Source: Mycolicibacterium peregrinum
Lineage (GTDB): Bacteria > Actinomycetota > Actinomycetes > Mycobacteriales > Mycobacteriaceae
Length of the DNA stretch: 64,000 nt
Assembly (NCBI RefSeq): GCF_002102345.1
Contig: NZ_LQPP01000015.1
Span: 248,001 to 312,000, forward strand
Direction of reading: 5' to 3'
Shown here piece by piece: positions 33,674-42,901 of the stretch. The translations under genes and the position numbers were made by a program. Below the pieces are notes generated by a model. It searched no databases, had not been told where the DNA came from, and saw only the letters and a list, made by a program, of their open reading frames with translations. Position 1 is the first letter of the stretch. Every line of letters starts with the position of its first letter.

Positions 33674-34658
33674 ACCGTCGACCAAGGCCACAGCGTGGGC
33701 CATCTTCGATCGCATCGTGGCCGACGCCGCACCCGGCGGTGTGCACACAAATCCGTGGGTGCGCAGCGCGGGCGCACTGACCTTCGTTCCCGATTTCCGG
33801 GTGCTGCGCAAGCTTCTCGGTGTCCCACTGTTCCTGGACGCGCCGTCCACCACCGGCGTCCCGGCGCTGGCACTGGATGTGTGGCTGGCCTACGAGCTGC
33901 GCCGCGCCGGATTCGATCCGGATGCGGTGTGGCCCCGAGCGACGGATCCGCGGATCATGCCCAGCGCGATCGCCAGTCTGCTCGAGGCGCTGCCGCAGAA
34001 GGAACGGCATCTCATCGAGCAACGGCTGAAGCGGTCGATGAAAGGCGTTGCTGCGTCGAGTGCCAGCGTGCTGGGCAAGCACTACATGAAACAGGTCGAC
34101 GTGGTGATGTCGGACTGGGACACCGGCCCGGAGTTGCTGATCAGCACCAAACGCATGGATTCCAGCTTCGGCAAGAACGCCGCCAACCGGGTAGAGGAAA
34201 GTTACGGCGACGCCAAGAATCTGCGCCTGCGCCATCCGCTTTCGGCGCTCGGATTCGTGTACGGCTTGCGCTCGACGATTCTGAGCACAGAACCGGACAA
34301 GGCCGAGTGGCTCATCGATCTGCTGGGCAAGCTCGGTACCGAGGACGACGCCTATCACGCGGTGGCACTGGTGATGATCGACTACGACGTCGAGGTCGCC
34401 GAGTCCGCAGACGAGGAAGTCGACAGCATCGAAAAAGCCGAGCCCGACGCGCTGTTCGAAATCGTCGACGTTGCCACGGCCGCCGTCGACGAGGCGTTGG
34501 CGGCATTGCCAGACATCGCGATCCGGCACGACGCGGTGCCGCCCGGGCTCCAGCCTTCGCGCTTTCTGGCGACCATGGTCAACCGGGTCATCGACACCAC
34601 ACCGGTGACCCGGCACCGTGAGGCGCGCCAGCGGCGCAACACACCGGCCGACGCCTGA
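33663..34658 (+). CDS. Putative Type II restriction endonuclease partner
   Basis: 331 aa, GTG start inside the methyltransferase 3' end (11-base overlap). I do not recognise it with certainty. The central block QVDVVMSDWD, then ELLISTKRMDSS and KNAANRVEESYGDAKNLRLR, fits a PD-(D/E)xK nuclease: aspartate in the MSDWD strand, an S-x-K, and a glutamate about 15 residues after the lysine, as in the swapped active sites of the Cfr10I/NgoMIV group. The tight coupling to a DNA methyltransferase is the main support. An XamI-type family is one possibility I cannot test. The last 30 residues are basic. Ends 6 bases from the convergent ABC gene. Confidence 0.65.
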   Translation: MPAEPSTKATAWAIFDRIVADAAPGGVHTNPWVRSAGALTFVPDFRVLRKLLGVPLFLDAPSTTGVPALALDVWLAYELRRAGFDPDAVWPRATDPRIMPSAIASLLEALPQKERHLIEQRLKRSMKGVAASSASVLGKHYMKQVDVVMSDWDTGPELLISTKRMDSSFGKNAANRVEESYGDAKNLRLRHPLSALGFVYGLRSTILSTEPDKAEWLIDLLGKLGTEDDAYHAVALVMIDYDVEVAESADEEVDSIEKAEPDALFEIVDVATAAVDEALAALPDIAIRHDAVPPGLQPSRFLATMVNRVIDTTPVTRHREARQRRNTPADA

Positions 34659-34664
34659 GTAGCC

Positions 34665-35462
34665 CTACAACACCCGCGAACTGGCCTTGGCCCGCGCACT
34701 CCACCTGCCGTCCTGATACCCCACCACCACGGGGTGCTCGAAGGCTTCGCTGACGTGTTCGGTGTTGACGACGTCGCGGGCTGCGCCGCTGGCCACCGTG
34801 CGGCCGTGGGCGATCAACAGGGCGTGCGTGGTGCTGGTGGGCAGCTCCTCGAGGTGGTGGGTGACCAGGATCGAGGCCATGTCCGGATGCGAGTCATCCA
34901 GAGTGTCAAGTGTTTCCAGCAACTGTTCGCGGGCCGCGACGTCCAGACCGGTAGTGGGTTCGTCCAGGAGGAGCAGTTGCGGATCGGCGATCAGTGCCCG
35001 TGCGATCAAGGTGCGGCCGCGTTCACCCTGGGACAGCGTGGGCCAGATCGCGTCGGCGCGCGCCGACAGACCCACCGTGTCGATCAGTTCTTCGGCCCGG
35101 CGGGTCTGCTCTGCGGTCGGCGTCCAGTGCGCGGCGATGTCGATCGTGGCGGTGATGCCGGTGAGAACCACTTCGCGCACGGTCAGCGGGTACTGCAGCC
35201 GATGCCGGGGATTCACGTGGCCGATGGAGCGGCGCAGCACGGCCAGGTCGGTGCGGCCCATCTGGCCGCCGAGCACGTGCACGGTGCCTGAGGTCGGAAA
35301 GGTCACGGCGGCACAGAAACCCAGCAGCGTGCTCTTACCGGCGCCATTGGGGCCCAGCAGCGCCCAGTGCTCACCGGATTGCACCGTCAGGGAGATGCCG
35401 TCGATGATCTGCTTGCCGTCGCGGCGGAACGTCACATCGGCGATGTCGAGGACCGGGGTCAT
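34665..35462 (-). CDS. ABC transporter ATP-binding protein (no permease nearby)
   Basis: 265-aa ATPase. Walker A GPNGAGKSTLLG (about residue 37), signature LSQGERGRTLIARAL, Walker B LLLLDEPTTGLD and the H-loop VTHHLEELP. No membrane partner is present on either side. The HVNPRHRLQYPLTVREVV Q-loop region resembles ModF/PhnC-like iron or molybdate ATPases only loosely. ATG at 35462 overlaps the GntR stop (ATGA), so it is cotranscribed with and after that regulator. Substrate unknown; a non-transport ABC role cannot be excluded. Confidence 0.86.
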   Translation of the reverse strand: MTPVLDIADVTFRRDGKQIIDGISLTVQSGEHWALLGPNGAGKSTLLGFCAAVTFPTSGTVHVLGGQMGRTDLAVLRRSIGHVNPRHRLQYPLTVREVVLTGITATIDIAAHWTPTAEQTRRAEELIDTVGLSARADAIWPTLSQGERGRTLIARALIADPQLLLLDEPTTGLDVAAREQLLETLDTLDDSHPDMASILVTHHLEELPTSTTHALLIAHGRTVASGAARDVVNTEHVSEAFEHPVVVGYQDGRWSARAKASSRVL

Positions 35463-36130
35463 GCGAAAGACTCCTTCAATGAGCTCAAATGGGTTCTGCT
35501 GGCCGCCGCGGCGGCCTCGGGATCTCGGGCGACGATCGCGTCGGCCAACTGCTGGTGCAGGTCGTGATCGCAGGGCTCGGAGGCGATCGGCCGGATCTTG
35601 AGCATGTCGATCATCGCCAGGCGCAGTCGCGGCAGGAACGCGTCGAACAACTGGATCAGCACCTCGTTGTGAGCCGCGGCGATCACCGTGCGGTGAAACG
35701 CCATGTCCGCGTCGACGTGGTCGGGTACCGATTGTCCGGTCACCCCACGGGCAGTCAGGGTGCGACGGATCGCGCGCAGGTCGGCTGGGGTACGCCGGGT
35801 CGCGGCGAGCGCGGCGGCTTCGGCCTCGATGGCGATGCGTGCCTCGATCACCGAGACGATGGTGGCCCGGCGCAGCACGGTATCCCAGTCTTCGGCGGCG
35901 TCGAGTGCCGTGACGAATACGCCGGCCCCCTGGCGGCTCTCCAACACGCCTTTGCCGGACAGTTCGCGGATGGCTTCTCGCAGGGTGGAGCGGCCTACGC
36001 CGAGCTGTGCGGCCAGGGTTGTCTCGCCCGGAAGTCGATGTCCGAGTGGCCATTCGCCCTGGCGGATGCGCGTCAGCAGAAGCTGGGCGGTCTGGGCCGC
36101 CAGTGGGTGACGCTGAACTTGGGAGGTCAT
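35459..36130 (-). CDS. GntR-family regulator with FCD domain (FadR subfamily)
   Basis: 223 aa from the ATG at 36130. N-terminal winged HTH: LLTRIRQGEWPLGHRLPGETTLAAQLGVG followed by RSTLREAIRELSGKGVLE and RQGAGVFV. C-terminal all-helical FCD domain with AFHRTVIAAAHN and a late HLSSLKESF. Divergent from leuA with only 46 bases between this start and the leuA leader peptide, so control of leuA (and of its own operon with the ABC ATPase) is plausible. Ligand unknown, probably a small carboxylate as for other FCD proteins. Confidence 0.88.
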   Translation of the reverse strand: MTSQVQRHPLAAQTAQLLLTRIRQGEWPLGHRLPGETTLAAQLGVGRSTLREAIRELSGKGVLESRQGAGVFVTALDAAEDWDTVLRRATIVSVIEARIAIEAEAAALAATRRTPADLRAIRRTLTARGVTGQSVPDHVDADMAFHRTVIAAAHNEVLIQLFDAFLPRLRLAMIDMLKIRPIASEPCDHDLHQQLADAIVARDPEAAAAASRTHLSSLKESFA

Positions 36131-36161
36131 CGAAACCTGTCTACTTGTCTGAGGAGTTGTG

Positions 36162-36167
36162 TATAGT
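36162..36167 (+). promoter_or_regulatory. -10 box for the leuA leader transcript
   Basis: TATAGT, 9 bases before the leader-peptide ATG at 36177, a spacing that gives a leaderless or nearly leaderless message. No convincing -35 box is visible, common for mycobacterial promoters. Confidence 0.55.
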
Positions 36168-36176
36168 CTACCCATC

Positions 36177-36218
36177 ATGACGCGCGCCCTCCTCCTTAGC
36201 CGCCGCGGCGGGGCCTGA
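36177..36218 (+). CDS. leuA leader peptide (13 codons, three consecutive Leu)
   Basis: ATG ... TGA encoding MTRALLLSRRGGA, too short for standard gene finding. Three successive leucine codons (CTC CTC CTT, 36189-36197) lie just before GC-rich pairing segments, and leuA follows 69 bases later. This is the layout of a leucine-responsive attenuator; leader peptides of this sort before leuA are known in actinobacteria. The peptide itself probably has no function beyond stalling ribosomes. Confidence 0.72.
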   Translation: MTRALLLSRRGGA

Positions 36219-36259
36219 ATCGACCGGCCCCCTGCCGTGGGGCTGTGTCGCGCCGGTCG
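36200..36259 (+). promoter_or_regulatory. Leucine attenuator: mutually exclusive RNA pairings
   Basis: Four pairing segments can be read. Segment 1 CCGCC (36200-36204) can pair with segment 2 GGCGG (36207-36211); segment 2 also offers GGGGCC (36210-36215), which pairs with segment 3 GGCCCC (36226-36231); segment 3 can instead pair with GGGG (36239-36242). An outer stem CGACCGGC / GCCGGTCG (36221-36228, 36252-36259) encloses the last hairpin. No T-run follows, so termination may be weak or control may act on translation of leuA. Confidence 0.6.
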
Positions 36260-36287
36260 AACTCCAATCCGACCGAAGGCACCCCTC

Positions 36288-38036
36288 ATGACCACTTCGG
36301 TATTTCCCACCATCGACACCCCGGCCGGGGGAATCCCGGCCACCGCACCGGCTTGGAATCGGCAGCGGCACTCGCAAATGCCGTCGCACCGTTACGCCAG
36401 TGTCTATGACCGTGTCGAAGTTCCACTGGTTCAACGCGGTTGGCCCACCGCGCGGATCGAACGCGCGCCGCTGTGGGTGCCGGTGGATCTGCGTGACGGC
36501 AACCAGGCGTTGGCCGAGCCGATGGACCCGGCCCGTAAGCGCCGCTTCTTCGAGCTGCTGGTGGCCATGGGCTACAAGGAGATCGAGGTCGGGTATCCGT
36601 CCGCCTCGCAGACCGATTTCGACTTCGTCCGACTGCTGGCCGAATCCGACATCGCCCCGCCGGATGTCACCATCGTCGTGTTCGTCCCTGCGCGCCGCGA
36701 CCTGATCGACCGAACCGTGGACTCGGTGCGCGGCATCGGCAACGACGTCGTCATCCACATGTACACCGCCACCGCTCCCACCTGGCGCGATGTCGTGCTG
36801 GGCAAGGACCGCACCGAACTGCGGGACCTGATCCTGGCCGGCGCGCGCGACGTCCTCGAGTTCACCGACGGTATGCCGAACGTGCGGTTCGAGTTCTCCC
36901 CGGAGGTGTTCAACCTCACCGAGCCCGACTACGTGCTGGAGTTGTGCGACGCGGTCACCGAGCTGTGGCACGCCACCCCGGGACGCCCGGTCATCCTGAA
37001 CCTGCCGGCCACCGTCGAGATCGCCACCCCGAACGTCTATGCCGACCAGATCGAGTACATGCATCGCAATCTGTCCCGTCGCGACAGCGTCATCCTCTCG
37101 GTCCATCCGCACAACGACCGGGGAACCGGCATCGCCTGCGCCGAGCTCGCGGTGCTGGCCGGTGCGCAGCGGGTGGAGGGATGCGTCTTCGGCAACGGCG
37201 AACGCACCGGCAACGTCGACATCGCCACCCTGGCGCTGAATCTGCATGCCCAGGGCGTGGATCCGATGATCGATTTCTCCGACGTCGACGAGATCGCGCG
37301 CACGGTCAGCCACTGCACCCGCATGCCGATCCACGAACGCCATCCCTATGTCGGGGACATGGTGCACACCGCGTTCTCCGGGACTCACCAGGATGCGATC
37401 AAGAAGGGCTTCGCCGAACATCGCCGGCGGGCCGCGGACACCGGACAGCCGGAGAACGAAATCGATTGGCGGGTACCGTATCTGCCGATCGACCCGGCCG
37501 ATATCGGCCGCACCTATGACGCGGTGATCCGGGTGAACTCCCAGTCGGGCAAGGGTGGCATCGCCTACCTGCTGGCAGGCGAGTACGGGCTGGAGCTGCC
37601 TCGTCGGCTGCAGATCGACTTCGCCCGTCACGTCCAGGCCCACACCGACGAAAGCGGCGCGGAGGTGACTGCCGCCGAACTGTTCGACCTGTTCGAGGCG
37701 ACCTATCTGGAGCCGACCGGACCGGTGCAACTCAAGGACTGGCACACCGGCGGCGACGGCGAGGCCGCGGTCACCGACCTGACGTTGGTGTTCGACGGCA
37801 GCACCGTCATCAGCAGCCATCGCGGCATCGGCCCGGTGGATGCGCTGCGGGCCGCGCTCGCCGAGATCGGCCATCCGGTCGAGGTGCTGAGCCTGACCCA
37901 ACAGTCGATCGGCAGCACCGCCGTCAGCTACCTGGAATACCGGTCGCCCAGTCGCACCGGGTGGGCGTGCGGGCGCAGCGATTCGGTGCTCGCAGCGTCG
38001 ATGGCGGCGGTGCTGCGGGCGGTCAACGCGCCTTGA
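36288..38036 (+). CDS. leuA: 2-isopropylmalate synthase
   Basis: Condenses acetyl-CoA with 2-ketoisovalerate, the first committed step of leucine synthesis. 582 aa. Metal-site motifs [14 protein letters not shown] and HPHNDRGTG, plus [11 protein letters not shown]; the C-terminal part (about residues 450-582) is the LeuA regulatory dimerisation domain that normally binds leucine. The ATG at 36288 is preceded by GAAGG. In M. tuberculosis leuA lies elsewhere (beside ask), so this is either a relocated or a second copy; no VNTR-like repeat is present here. Preceded by a leader peptide and attenuator. Overlaps convergent bcp by 14 bases. Confidence 0.93.
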   Translation: MTTSVFPTIDTPAGGIPATAPAWNRQRHSQMPSHRYASVYDRVEVPLVQRGWPTARIERAPLWVPVDLRDGNQALAEPMDPARKRRFFELLVAMGYKEIEVGYPSASQTDFDFVRLLAESDIAPPDVTIVVFVPARRDLIDRTVDSVRGIGNDVVIHMYTATAPTWRDVVLGKDRTELRDLILAGARDVLEFTDGMPNVRFEFSPEVFNLTEPDYVLELCDAVTELWHATPGRPVILNLPATVEIATPNVYADQIEYMHRNLSRRDSVILSVHPHNDRGTGIACAELAVLAGAQRVEGCVFGNGERTGNVDIATLALNLHAQGVDPMIDFSDVDEIARTVSHCTRMPIHERHPYVGDMVHTAFSGTHQDAIKKGFAEHRRRAADTGQPENEIDWRVPYLPIDPADIGRTYDAVIRVNSQSGKGGIAYLLAGEYGLELPRRLQIDFARHVQAHTDESGAEVTAAELFDLFEATYLEPTGPVQLKDWHTGGDGEAAVTDLTLVFDGSTVISSHRGIGPVDALRAALAEIGHPVEVLSLTQQSIGSTAVSYLEYRSPSRTGWACGRSDSVLAASMAAVLRAVNAP

Positions 38037-38487
38037 GCACTTCCAGTGCCTTGTCGGCGTGGGTGTCCATGCTGATCTCGCTGGCAATCACCGCGAGCAC
38101 GGTGCGGTCGGTGTCGATGACGAACGTGGTCCGCTTGACCGGCATGAGCTTGCCCAGCAGGCCACGCTTCACCCCGAACTGGGCCGCCACCTTGCCGTCG
38201 GCATCCGAGAGCAACGGATAGTCGAAACTCTGGATGTCGGCGAACTTGGCCTGCTTGGCGACCGGGTCGGTGCTGATGCCGACCCGGTTCGCCCCGGCGG
38301 CGGCGAACTCGCCGGCCAGATCCCGGAAGTGACAGGCCTCCTTGGTGCACCCCGGCGTCATCGCGGCGGGATAGAAGAACAGCACCACGGGGCCGTCGGC
38401 GAGCAGGCTCGTCAGGCTGCGAATCGTGCCGGTCTGGTCGGGGAGCTCGAAGTCGGGAACGGTGTCACCGGTCCTGATCTGTGTCAT
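38023..38487 (-). CDS. bcp: Peroxiredoxin (BCP/PrxQ type)
   Basis: 154-aa thiol peroxidase. DFELPDQTG opening, [18 protein letters not shown] with the peroxidatic cysteine and a resolving cysteine five residues later, [13 protein letters not shown], and [13 protein letters not shown]. Reduces hydroperoxides using thioredoxin-type donors. Position matches bcpB (Rv1608c), immediately upstream of and divergent from trpE. Confidence 0.93.
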   Translation of the reverse strand: MTQIRTGDTVPDFELPDQTGTIRSLTSLLADGPVVLFFYPAAMTPGCTKEACHFRDLAGEFAAAGANRVGISTDPVAKQAKFADIQSFDYPLLSDADGKVAAQFGVKRGLLGKLMPVKRTTFVIDTDRTVLAVIASEISMDTHADKALEVLKAR

Positions 38488-38549
38488 GGTCGCTCACGCT
38501 ACGCCGTCTGCATGCCGGTCCTGCTCGGTCGATCTGGGAGGATTGGTCT

Positions 38550-40079
38550 GTGCAAACCACCCCCGACAGCCTCACCCGCACCACATCGCGCGAGGATTTC
38601 CGGGCCCTTGCCGCTGAGCACCGCGTGGTCCCGGTGACCCGCAAGGTGCTGGCCGACAGCGAGACGCCGTTGTCGGCGTACCGCAAGCTCGCCGCCAACC
38701 GTCCCGGTACGTTCCTGCTGGAATCGGCCGAGAACGGTCGCTCGTGGTCGCGTTGGTCGTTCATCGGCGCCGGTGCCCCCTCGGCCCTGACGGTCCGCGA
38801 CGACGAGGCGGTGTGGCTCGGCACGGCCCCCAAGGATGCGCCCAGCGGTGGCGAGCCGCTGGCGGCGTTGCGGGCCACCCTGGATCTGCTGCAGACCGAG
38901 GCGGTGCCCGACCTGCCGCCGCTGTCCTCGGGGCTCGTGGGTTACTTCGCCTACGACATGGTGCGCCGGTTGGAACGGCTGCCGGAGCTCACCGCGGACG
39001 ATCTGGGCCTGCCGGACATGGTGCTGCTGCTGGCCACCGACATCGCCGCCGTCGATCACCACGAGGGCACCATCACCCTGATCGCCAACGCGGTGAACTG
39101 GAACGGCACCGACGAGCGCGTCGACGAGGCCTACGACGACGCGGTGCGACGCCTCGACATCATGACCACTGCGTTGGGCCAGCCGCTGTCGTCCACGGTG
39201 GCGACATTCAGCCGGCCCGCACCCGACCACCGCGCACAACGCACGGTGGAGGAGTACACCGCGATCGTCGAGAAGCTCGTCGGCGACATCGAGGCCGGCG
39301 AAGCCTTCCAGGTGGTGCCTTCGCAACGGTTCGAGATGGATACCGCCGCCGACCCGATCGATGTCTACCGGATGCTGCGGGTGACGAACCCGAGCCCGTA
39401 CATGTATCTGCTCAATGTCCCCGACGCCGATGGCGGACTGGACTTTTCGGTCGTCGGCTCCAGCCCCGAGGCGCTGGTCACGGTGAAGGACGGCCGGGCC
39501 ACCACCCACCCGATCGCGGGAACGCGGTGGCGCGGCACCACTGAGGAAGAAGACGTGCTGCTCGAGAAGGAGCTGCTGTCCGACGAGAAAGAACGTGCCG
39601 AGCACCTGATGCTGGTCGACCTCGGCCGTAACGACCTGGGGCGGGTGTGCCGCCCGGGCACGGTGCGGGTCGAGGACTACAGCCACATCGAGCGCTACAG
39701 CCATGTGATGCACCTGGTGTCGACGGTGACCGGGGAGTTGGCGGAGGGCAAGACCGCGCTCGACGCGGTGACGGCATGCTTCCCGGCCGGCACCCTGTCG
39801 GGGGCACCCAAGGTCCGGGCCATGGAGTTGATCGAGGAGGTCGAGATGACCCGGCGCGGCCTGTACGGCGGAGTGCTGGGTTACCTGGACTTCGCGGGCA
39901 ACGCCGACTTCGCGATTGCCATCCGGACCGCCCTGATGCGTGACGGCACGGCGTATGTGCAGGCCGGCGGGGGAGTTGTGGCCGATTCCAATGGCCCCTA
40001 CGAGTACAACGAATCGGCGAACAAGGCCAAAGCCGTGCTCAACGCCATCGCAGCCGCCGACACATTGGCCGAGCCATGA
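38550..40079 (+). CDS. trpE: Anthranilate synthase component I
   Basis: Chorismate to anthranilate, first step of tryptophan synthesis. GTG at 38550 is supported by GGGAGGA upstream. 509 aa. [18 protein letters not shown] is the N-terminal region that in TrpE binds feedback tryptophan (LLES). Catalytic motifs: [58 protein letters not shown] and [11 protein letters not shown]. The glutaminase subunit (TrpG) and trpD are not in the window. Stop overlaps the next gene by four bases (ATGA). Confidence 0.96.
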   Translation: MQTTPDSLTRTTSREDFRALAAEHRVVPVTRKVLADSETPLSAYRKLAANRPGTFLLESAENGRSWSRWSFIGAGAPSALTVRDDEAVWLGTAPKDAPSGGEPLAALRATLDLLQTEAVPDLPPLSSGLVGYFAYDMVRRLERLPELTADDLGLPDMVLLLATDIAAVDHHEGTITLIANAVNWNGTDERVDEAYDDAVRRLDIMTTALGQPLSSTVATFSRPAPDHRAQRTVEEYTAIVEKLVGDIEAGEAFQVVPSQRFEMDTAADPIDVYRMLRVTNPSPYMYLLNVPDADGGLDFSVVGSSPEALVTVKDGRATTHPIAGTRWRGTTEEEDVLLEKELLSDEKERAEHLMLVDLGRNDLGRVCRPGTVRVEDYSHIERYSHVMHLVSTVTGELAEGKTALDAVTACFPAGTLSGAPKVRAMELIEEVEMTRRGLYGGVLGYLDFAGNADFAIAIRTALMRDGTAYVQAGGGVVADSNGPYEYNESANKAKAVLNAIAAADTLAEP

Positions 40080-40696
40080 CACGGGTGGCGCAGGCGCTGT
40101 TCGTCGTCGCGGCGTTGCTGCTGTGGGTCGCCTCGCGGATGACCTGGGTGTCGGTGACGTCGTTCGACGGGCTCGGCCAGCCCAAGACCACGACGTTGAC
40201 AGGCGCAGCCTGGTCGACGGCGTTGATCCCGCTGGCATTGCTGGTGCTGGCGGCCGCGGTCGCGGCGCTGGCCGTGCACGGCTGGGCACTGCGGCTGCTG
40301 GCCCTGCTGATCGCCGCCGCCAGCGCCGGGATGGGGTACCTGGGGATCAGCCTGTGGGTGATCAAGGATGTGGCGCAGCGGGCCGCTGACCTGGCAGTCG
40401 TACCCGTCTCCCAGTTGACCGCCGCCGGGGGCGGAACCAGTCGTTCCTATGGTGGCGCGGTACTGACGCTGGTGGCAGCGGGATGTGCGCTGGTCGGCGC
40501 GGTGCTGCTGATGCGGTCGGCCAACAGTGCGAAGCGTGGCACTGCGACCCGCTACGCCGCACCTGCAGCGCGGCGGGAGGCAGCCAGGGGCGACAGCGGT
40601 GATGAACCGATGTCGGAGCGAATGTTGTGGGATGCGCTGGACGAAGGTCACGATCCGACCGGTGACGGCAGTGATCCGGACAGTAAGGGCCGGTGA
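40076..40696 (+). CDS. Trp-operon-associated membrane protein
   Basis: 206 aa with four predicted membrane helices ([70 protein letters not shown]) and an acidic cytoplasmic tail. It matches Rv1610 and the family of trpE-trpC-linked membrane proteins found across actinobacteria. Function unknown; it is translationally coupled to trpE by ATGA. A link to tryptophan or indole handling is only contextual. Confidence 0.85.
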   Translation: MTRVAQALFVVAALLLWVASRMTWVSVTSFDGLGQPKTTTLTGAAWSTALIPLALLVLAAAVAALAVHGWALRLLALLIAAASAGMGYLGISLWVIKDVAQRAADLAVVPVSQLTAAGGGTSRSYGGAVLTLVAAGCALVGAVLLMRSANSAKRGTATRYAAPAARREAARGDSGDEPMSERMLWDALDEGHDPTGDGSDPDSKGR

Positions 40697-40779
40697 ATGG
40701 TGAAGGTGTGGCGACGGCTACCCTTCCAGGGAGGGCAACCGGGACCGGCCCGGAGGCACCAGAAAGGAACCGACGGGCG

Positions 40780-41598
40780 ATGAGTTCGGCCACAGTGCTC
40801 GACTCCATTATCGAGGGAGTCCGCGCCGACGTTGCCGCCCGCGAGGCCGTTATCAGCTTGGCTGATATCAAGGCGCGGGCCCAGGAAGCACCGGCGCCAC
40901 TGAACGTGATGGCCGCCTTGCGGGAACCGGGTATTGCCGTGATCGCCGAGGTGAAGCGTGCGAGCCCGTCCCGAGGTGAGTTAGCCAATATCGCCGACCC
41001 CGCGCAGTTGGCGCAGGCCTACGAGGCCGGCGGCGCCCGGGTGATCAGCGTGCTCACCGAGCAGCGCAGGTTCAACGGCTCACTCGACGATCTGGACGCG
41101 GTGCGGGCGGCAGTGTCAATTCCGGTGCTGCGCAAGGACTTTATCGTCAAGCCGTACCAAATCCATGAGGCTCGGGCGCACGGCGCCGACCTGTTGCTGC
41201 TCATCGTCGCGGCCCTGGAGCAGTCGGTGCTGGAATCGCTGCTGGAGCGTACGGAATCCCTCGGGATGACCGCGCTCGTCGAGGTGCACACCGAAGAGGA
41301 AGCCGACCGGGCGTTGCAGGCCGGGGCCAAGCTGATCGGTGTCAACGCCCGCGATCTCAAGACGCTGGAAGTCGACCGTGACTGCTTCGCCCGGATCGCG
41401 CCGGGGCTGCCCTCCGATGTCATCCGCGTCGCGGAGTCCGGGGTCCGTGGAACCGCTGACCTCCTGGCGTACGCCGGCGCGGGTGCCGATGCCGTGCTGG
41501 TCGGTGAAGGTCTGGTGACCAGCGGGGATCCCCGCAGTGCGGTCGCCGATCTGGTCACCGCCGGTACGCACCCGTCCTGCCCGAAACCGGCTCGCTGA
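40780..41598 (+). CDS. trpC: Indole-3-glycerol phosphate synthase
   Basis: (beta/alpha)8 enzyme converting CdRP to indole-3-glycerol phosphate. 272 aa. Motifs: [50 protein letters not shown] and RVAESGVRG. The ATG at 40780 has AGAAAGGA upstream; the extension back to 40693 is rejected. An 83-base gap separates it from the membrane protein, so a minor promoter may lie there. Confidence 0.96.
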   Translation: MSSATVLDSIIEGVRADVAAREAVISLADIKARAQEAPAPLNVMAALREPGIAVIAEVKRASPSRGELANIADPAQLAQAYEAGGARVISVLTEQRRFNGSLDDLDAVRAAVSIPVLRKDFIVKPYQIHEARAHGADLLLLIVAALEQSVLESLLERTESLGMTALVEVHTEEEADRALQAGAKLIGVNARDLKTLEVDRDCFARIAPGLPSDVIRVAESGVRGTADLLAYAGAGADAVLVGEGLVTSGDPRSAVADLVTAGTHPSCPKPAR

Positions 41599-41606
41599 AC
41601 CAGTCA

Positions 41607-41636
41607 ATGAGCCGCTTGTACGAAAAGACACTTTGA
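41607..41636 (+). CDS. Nine-residue minigene coupled to trpB
   Basis: ATG ... TGA encoding MSRLYEKTL between trpC and trpB. Its stop shares the A of the trpB ATG (TGATG), the same junction used by real coupled genes in this window. It lies 8 bases after the trpC stop. It could reload ribosomes onto trpB. It may equally be chance; there is no Trp codon, so it is not a tryptophan leader. Confidence 0.35.
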   Translation: MSRLYEKTL

Positions 41637-42901
41637 TGGCGGATCTCGCGGGGCCTGAATTGCCCCGTACCAGCGCAGGCGTTGCCGAACCCACCGTTCA
41701 CGATCCCGACGCGTTGGGACATTTCGGTTCCTACGGCGGCCGGTTGGTTCCCGAGGCCCTGATGGCGGTGATCGAAGAGGTCACTGCGGCCTACGAGAAG
41801 TCTCGCGGCGACCAAGCCTTTCTCGACGAACTCGACCGGCTGCAGCGTCATTACAGCGGTCGGCCGTCACCGCTGTACGAGGCGACCCGACTGTCCGAAG
41901 ATGCCGGTGGCGCACGTATCTTCCTCAAACGAGAAGACCTGAACCACACCGGTTCTCACAAGATCAACAACGTTCTGGGCCAGGCACTGCTGGCGCGGCA
42001 GATGGGCAAGACACGGGTCATCGCCGAGACCGGAGCCGGCCAGCACGGCGTGGCCACCGCCACCGCGTGTGCCCTGCTCGGACTGGAATGCATCATCTAC
42101 ATGGGCGCGGTGGACACCGCCCGCCAGGCCCTCAACGTGGCGCGGATGCGGTTGCTCGGAGCCACCGTCGTCTCGGTCGAGGCCGGGTCGAAGACACTGA
42201 AGGACGCGATCAACGAGGCGTTCCGAGACTGGGTCACCAACGCCGACGACACCTACTACTGCTTCGGGACGGCGGCAGGCCCGCATCCGTTCCCGCTGAT
42301 GGTGCGGGATTTCCAGCGGATCATCGGCATGGAGGCCAGAGCGCAGATCCTCGATCAGGCCGGCCGGTTGCCCGACGCGGTCACCGCATGCGTCGGCGGC
42401 GGCTCGAACGCCATCGGTGTGTTCCACGCCTTCATCGATGACCCTGCGGTGCGGTTGGTCGGTTTCGAGGCCGCGGGCGACGGTGTCGAGACGGGTCGGC
42501 ACGCCGCTACATTCACCGGTGGCACTCCCGGTGCGTTCCAAGGATCGTTCTCCTACCTGTTGCAGGACGAGGACGGCCAGACGATCGAATCGCACTCCAT
42601 CTCGGCCGGTTTGGACTACCCGGGCGTCGGGCCCGAGCATGCATTCCTCAAAGACATCGGTCGCGCCGAGTACCGGCCCGTGACCGATACCGAGGCGATG
42701 GACGCGTTCTCGTTGTTGTGCCGCCGCGAGGGCATCATCCCGGCGATCGAGTCGGCGCATGCGGTGGCCGGTGCGCTCAAGTTGGGCCCCGAACTGGGCA
42801 GCGGAGCGATCATCGTGGTGAACTTGTCCGGGCGTGGCGACAAGGACGTCGAGACCGCCGCCAAGTGGTTCGGACTGCTCGATGAGGGGAGCGCGGGATG
42901 A
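41636..42901 (+). CDS. trpB: Tryptophan synthase beta chain
   Basis: PLP enzyme joining indole and serine to tryptophan. 421 aa. Motifs: [47 protein letters not shown] (PLP lysine), [31 protein letters not shown] and [12 protein letters not shown]. The ATG at 41636 is chosen over an extension to 41537 because it directly follows a coupled minigene and fits the family length. ATGA overlap with trpA. Confidence 0.97.
   Translation: MADLAGPELPRTSAGVAEPTVHDPDALGHFGSYGGRLVPEALMAVIEEVTAAYEKSRGDQAFLDELDRLQRHYSGRPSPLYEATRLSEDAGGARIFLKREDLNHTGSHKINNVLGQALLARQMGKTRVIAETGAGQHGVATATACALLGLECIIYMGAVDTARQALNVARMRLLGATVVSVEAGSKTLKDAINEAFRDWVTNADDTYYCFGTAAGPHPFPLMVRDFQRIIGMEARAQILDQAGRLPDAVTACVGGGSNAIGVFHAFIDDPAVRLVGFEAAGDGVETGRHAATFTGGTPGAFQGSFSYLLQDEDGQTIESHSISAGLDYPGVGPEHAFLKDIGRAEYRPVTDTEAMDAFSLLCRREGIIPAIESAHAVAGALKLGPELGSGAIIVVNLSGRGDKDVETAAKWFGLLDEGSAG

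Noticed and set aside
36139..36170. GTCTAC occurring twice between the GntR and leuA starts, considered as a GntR operator
   Set aside because: It is a short direct repeat, not the palindrome expected for FadR-type regulators, and could be chance.
36168..38087. A long open frame antisense to leuA, and similar long antisense frames opposite treX, cydA, gltB and others
   Set aside because: They are third-position GC shadows of recognised genes, with Arg/Gly/Asp-rich, non-family translations.
38481..38550. In-frame extension upstream of trpE with three TGG codons, suggesting a Trp leader peptide
   Set aside because: There is no separate stop before trpE in that frame, no pairing segments were found, and the GTG at 38550 has a good RBS; the Trp codons look incidental.
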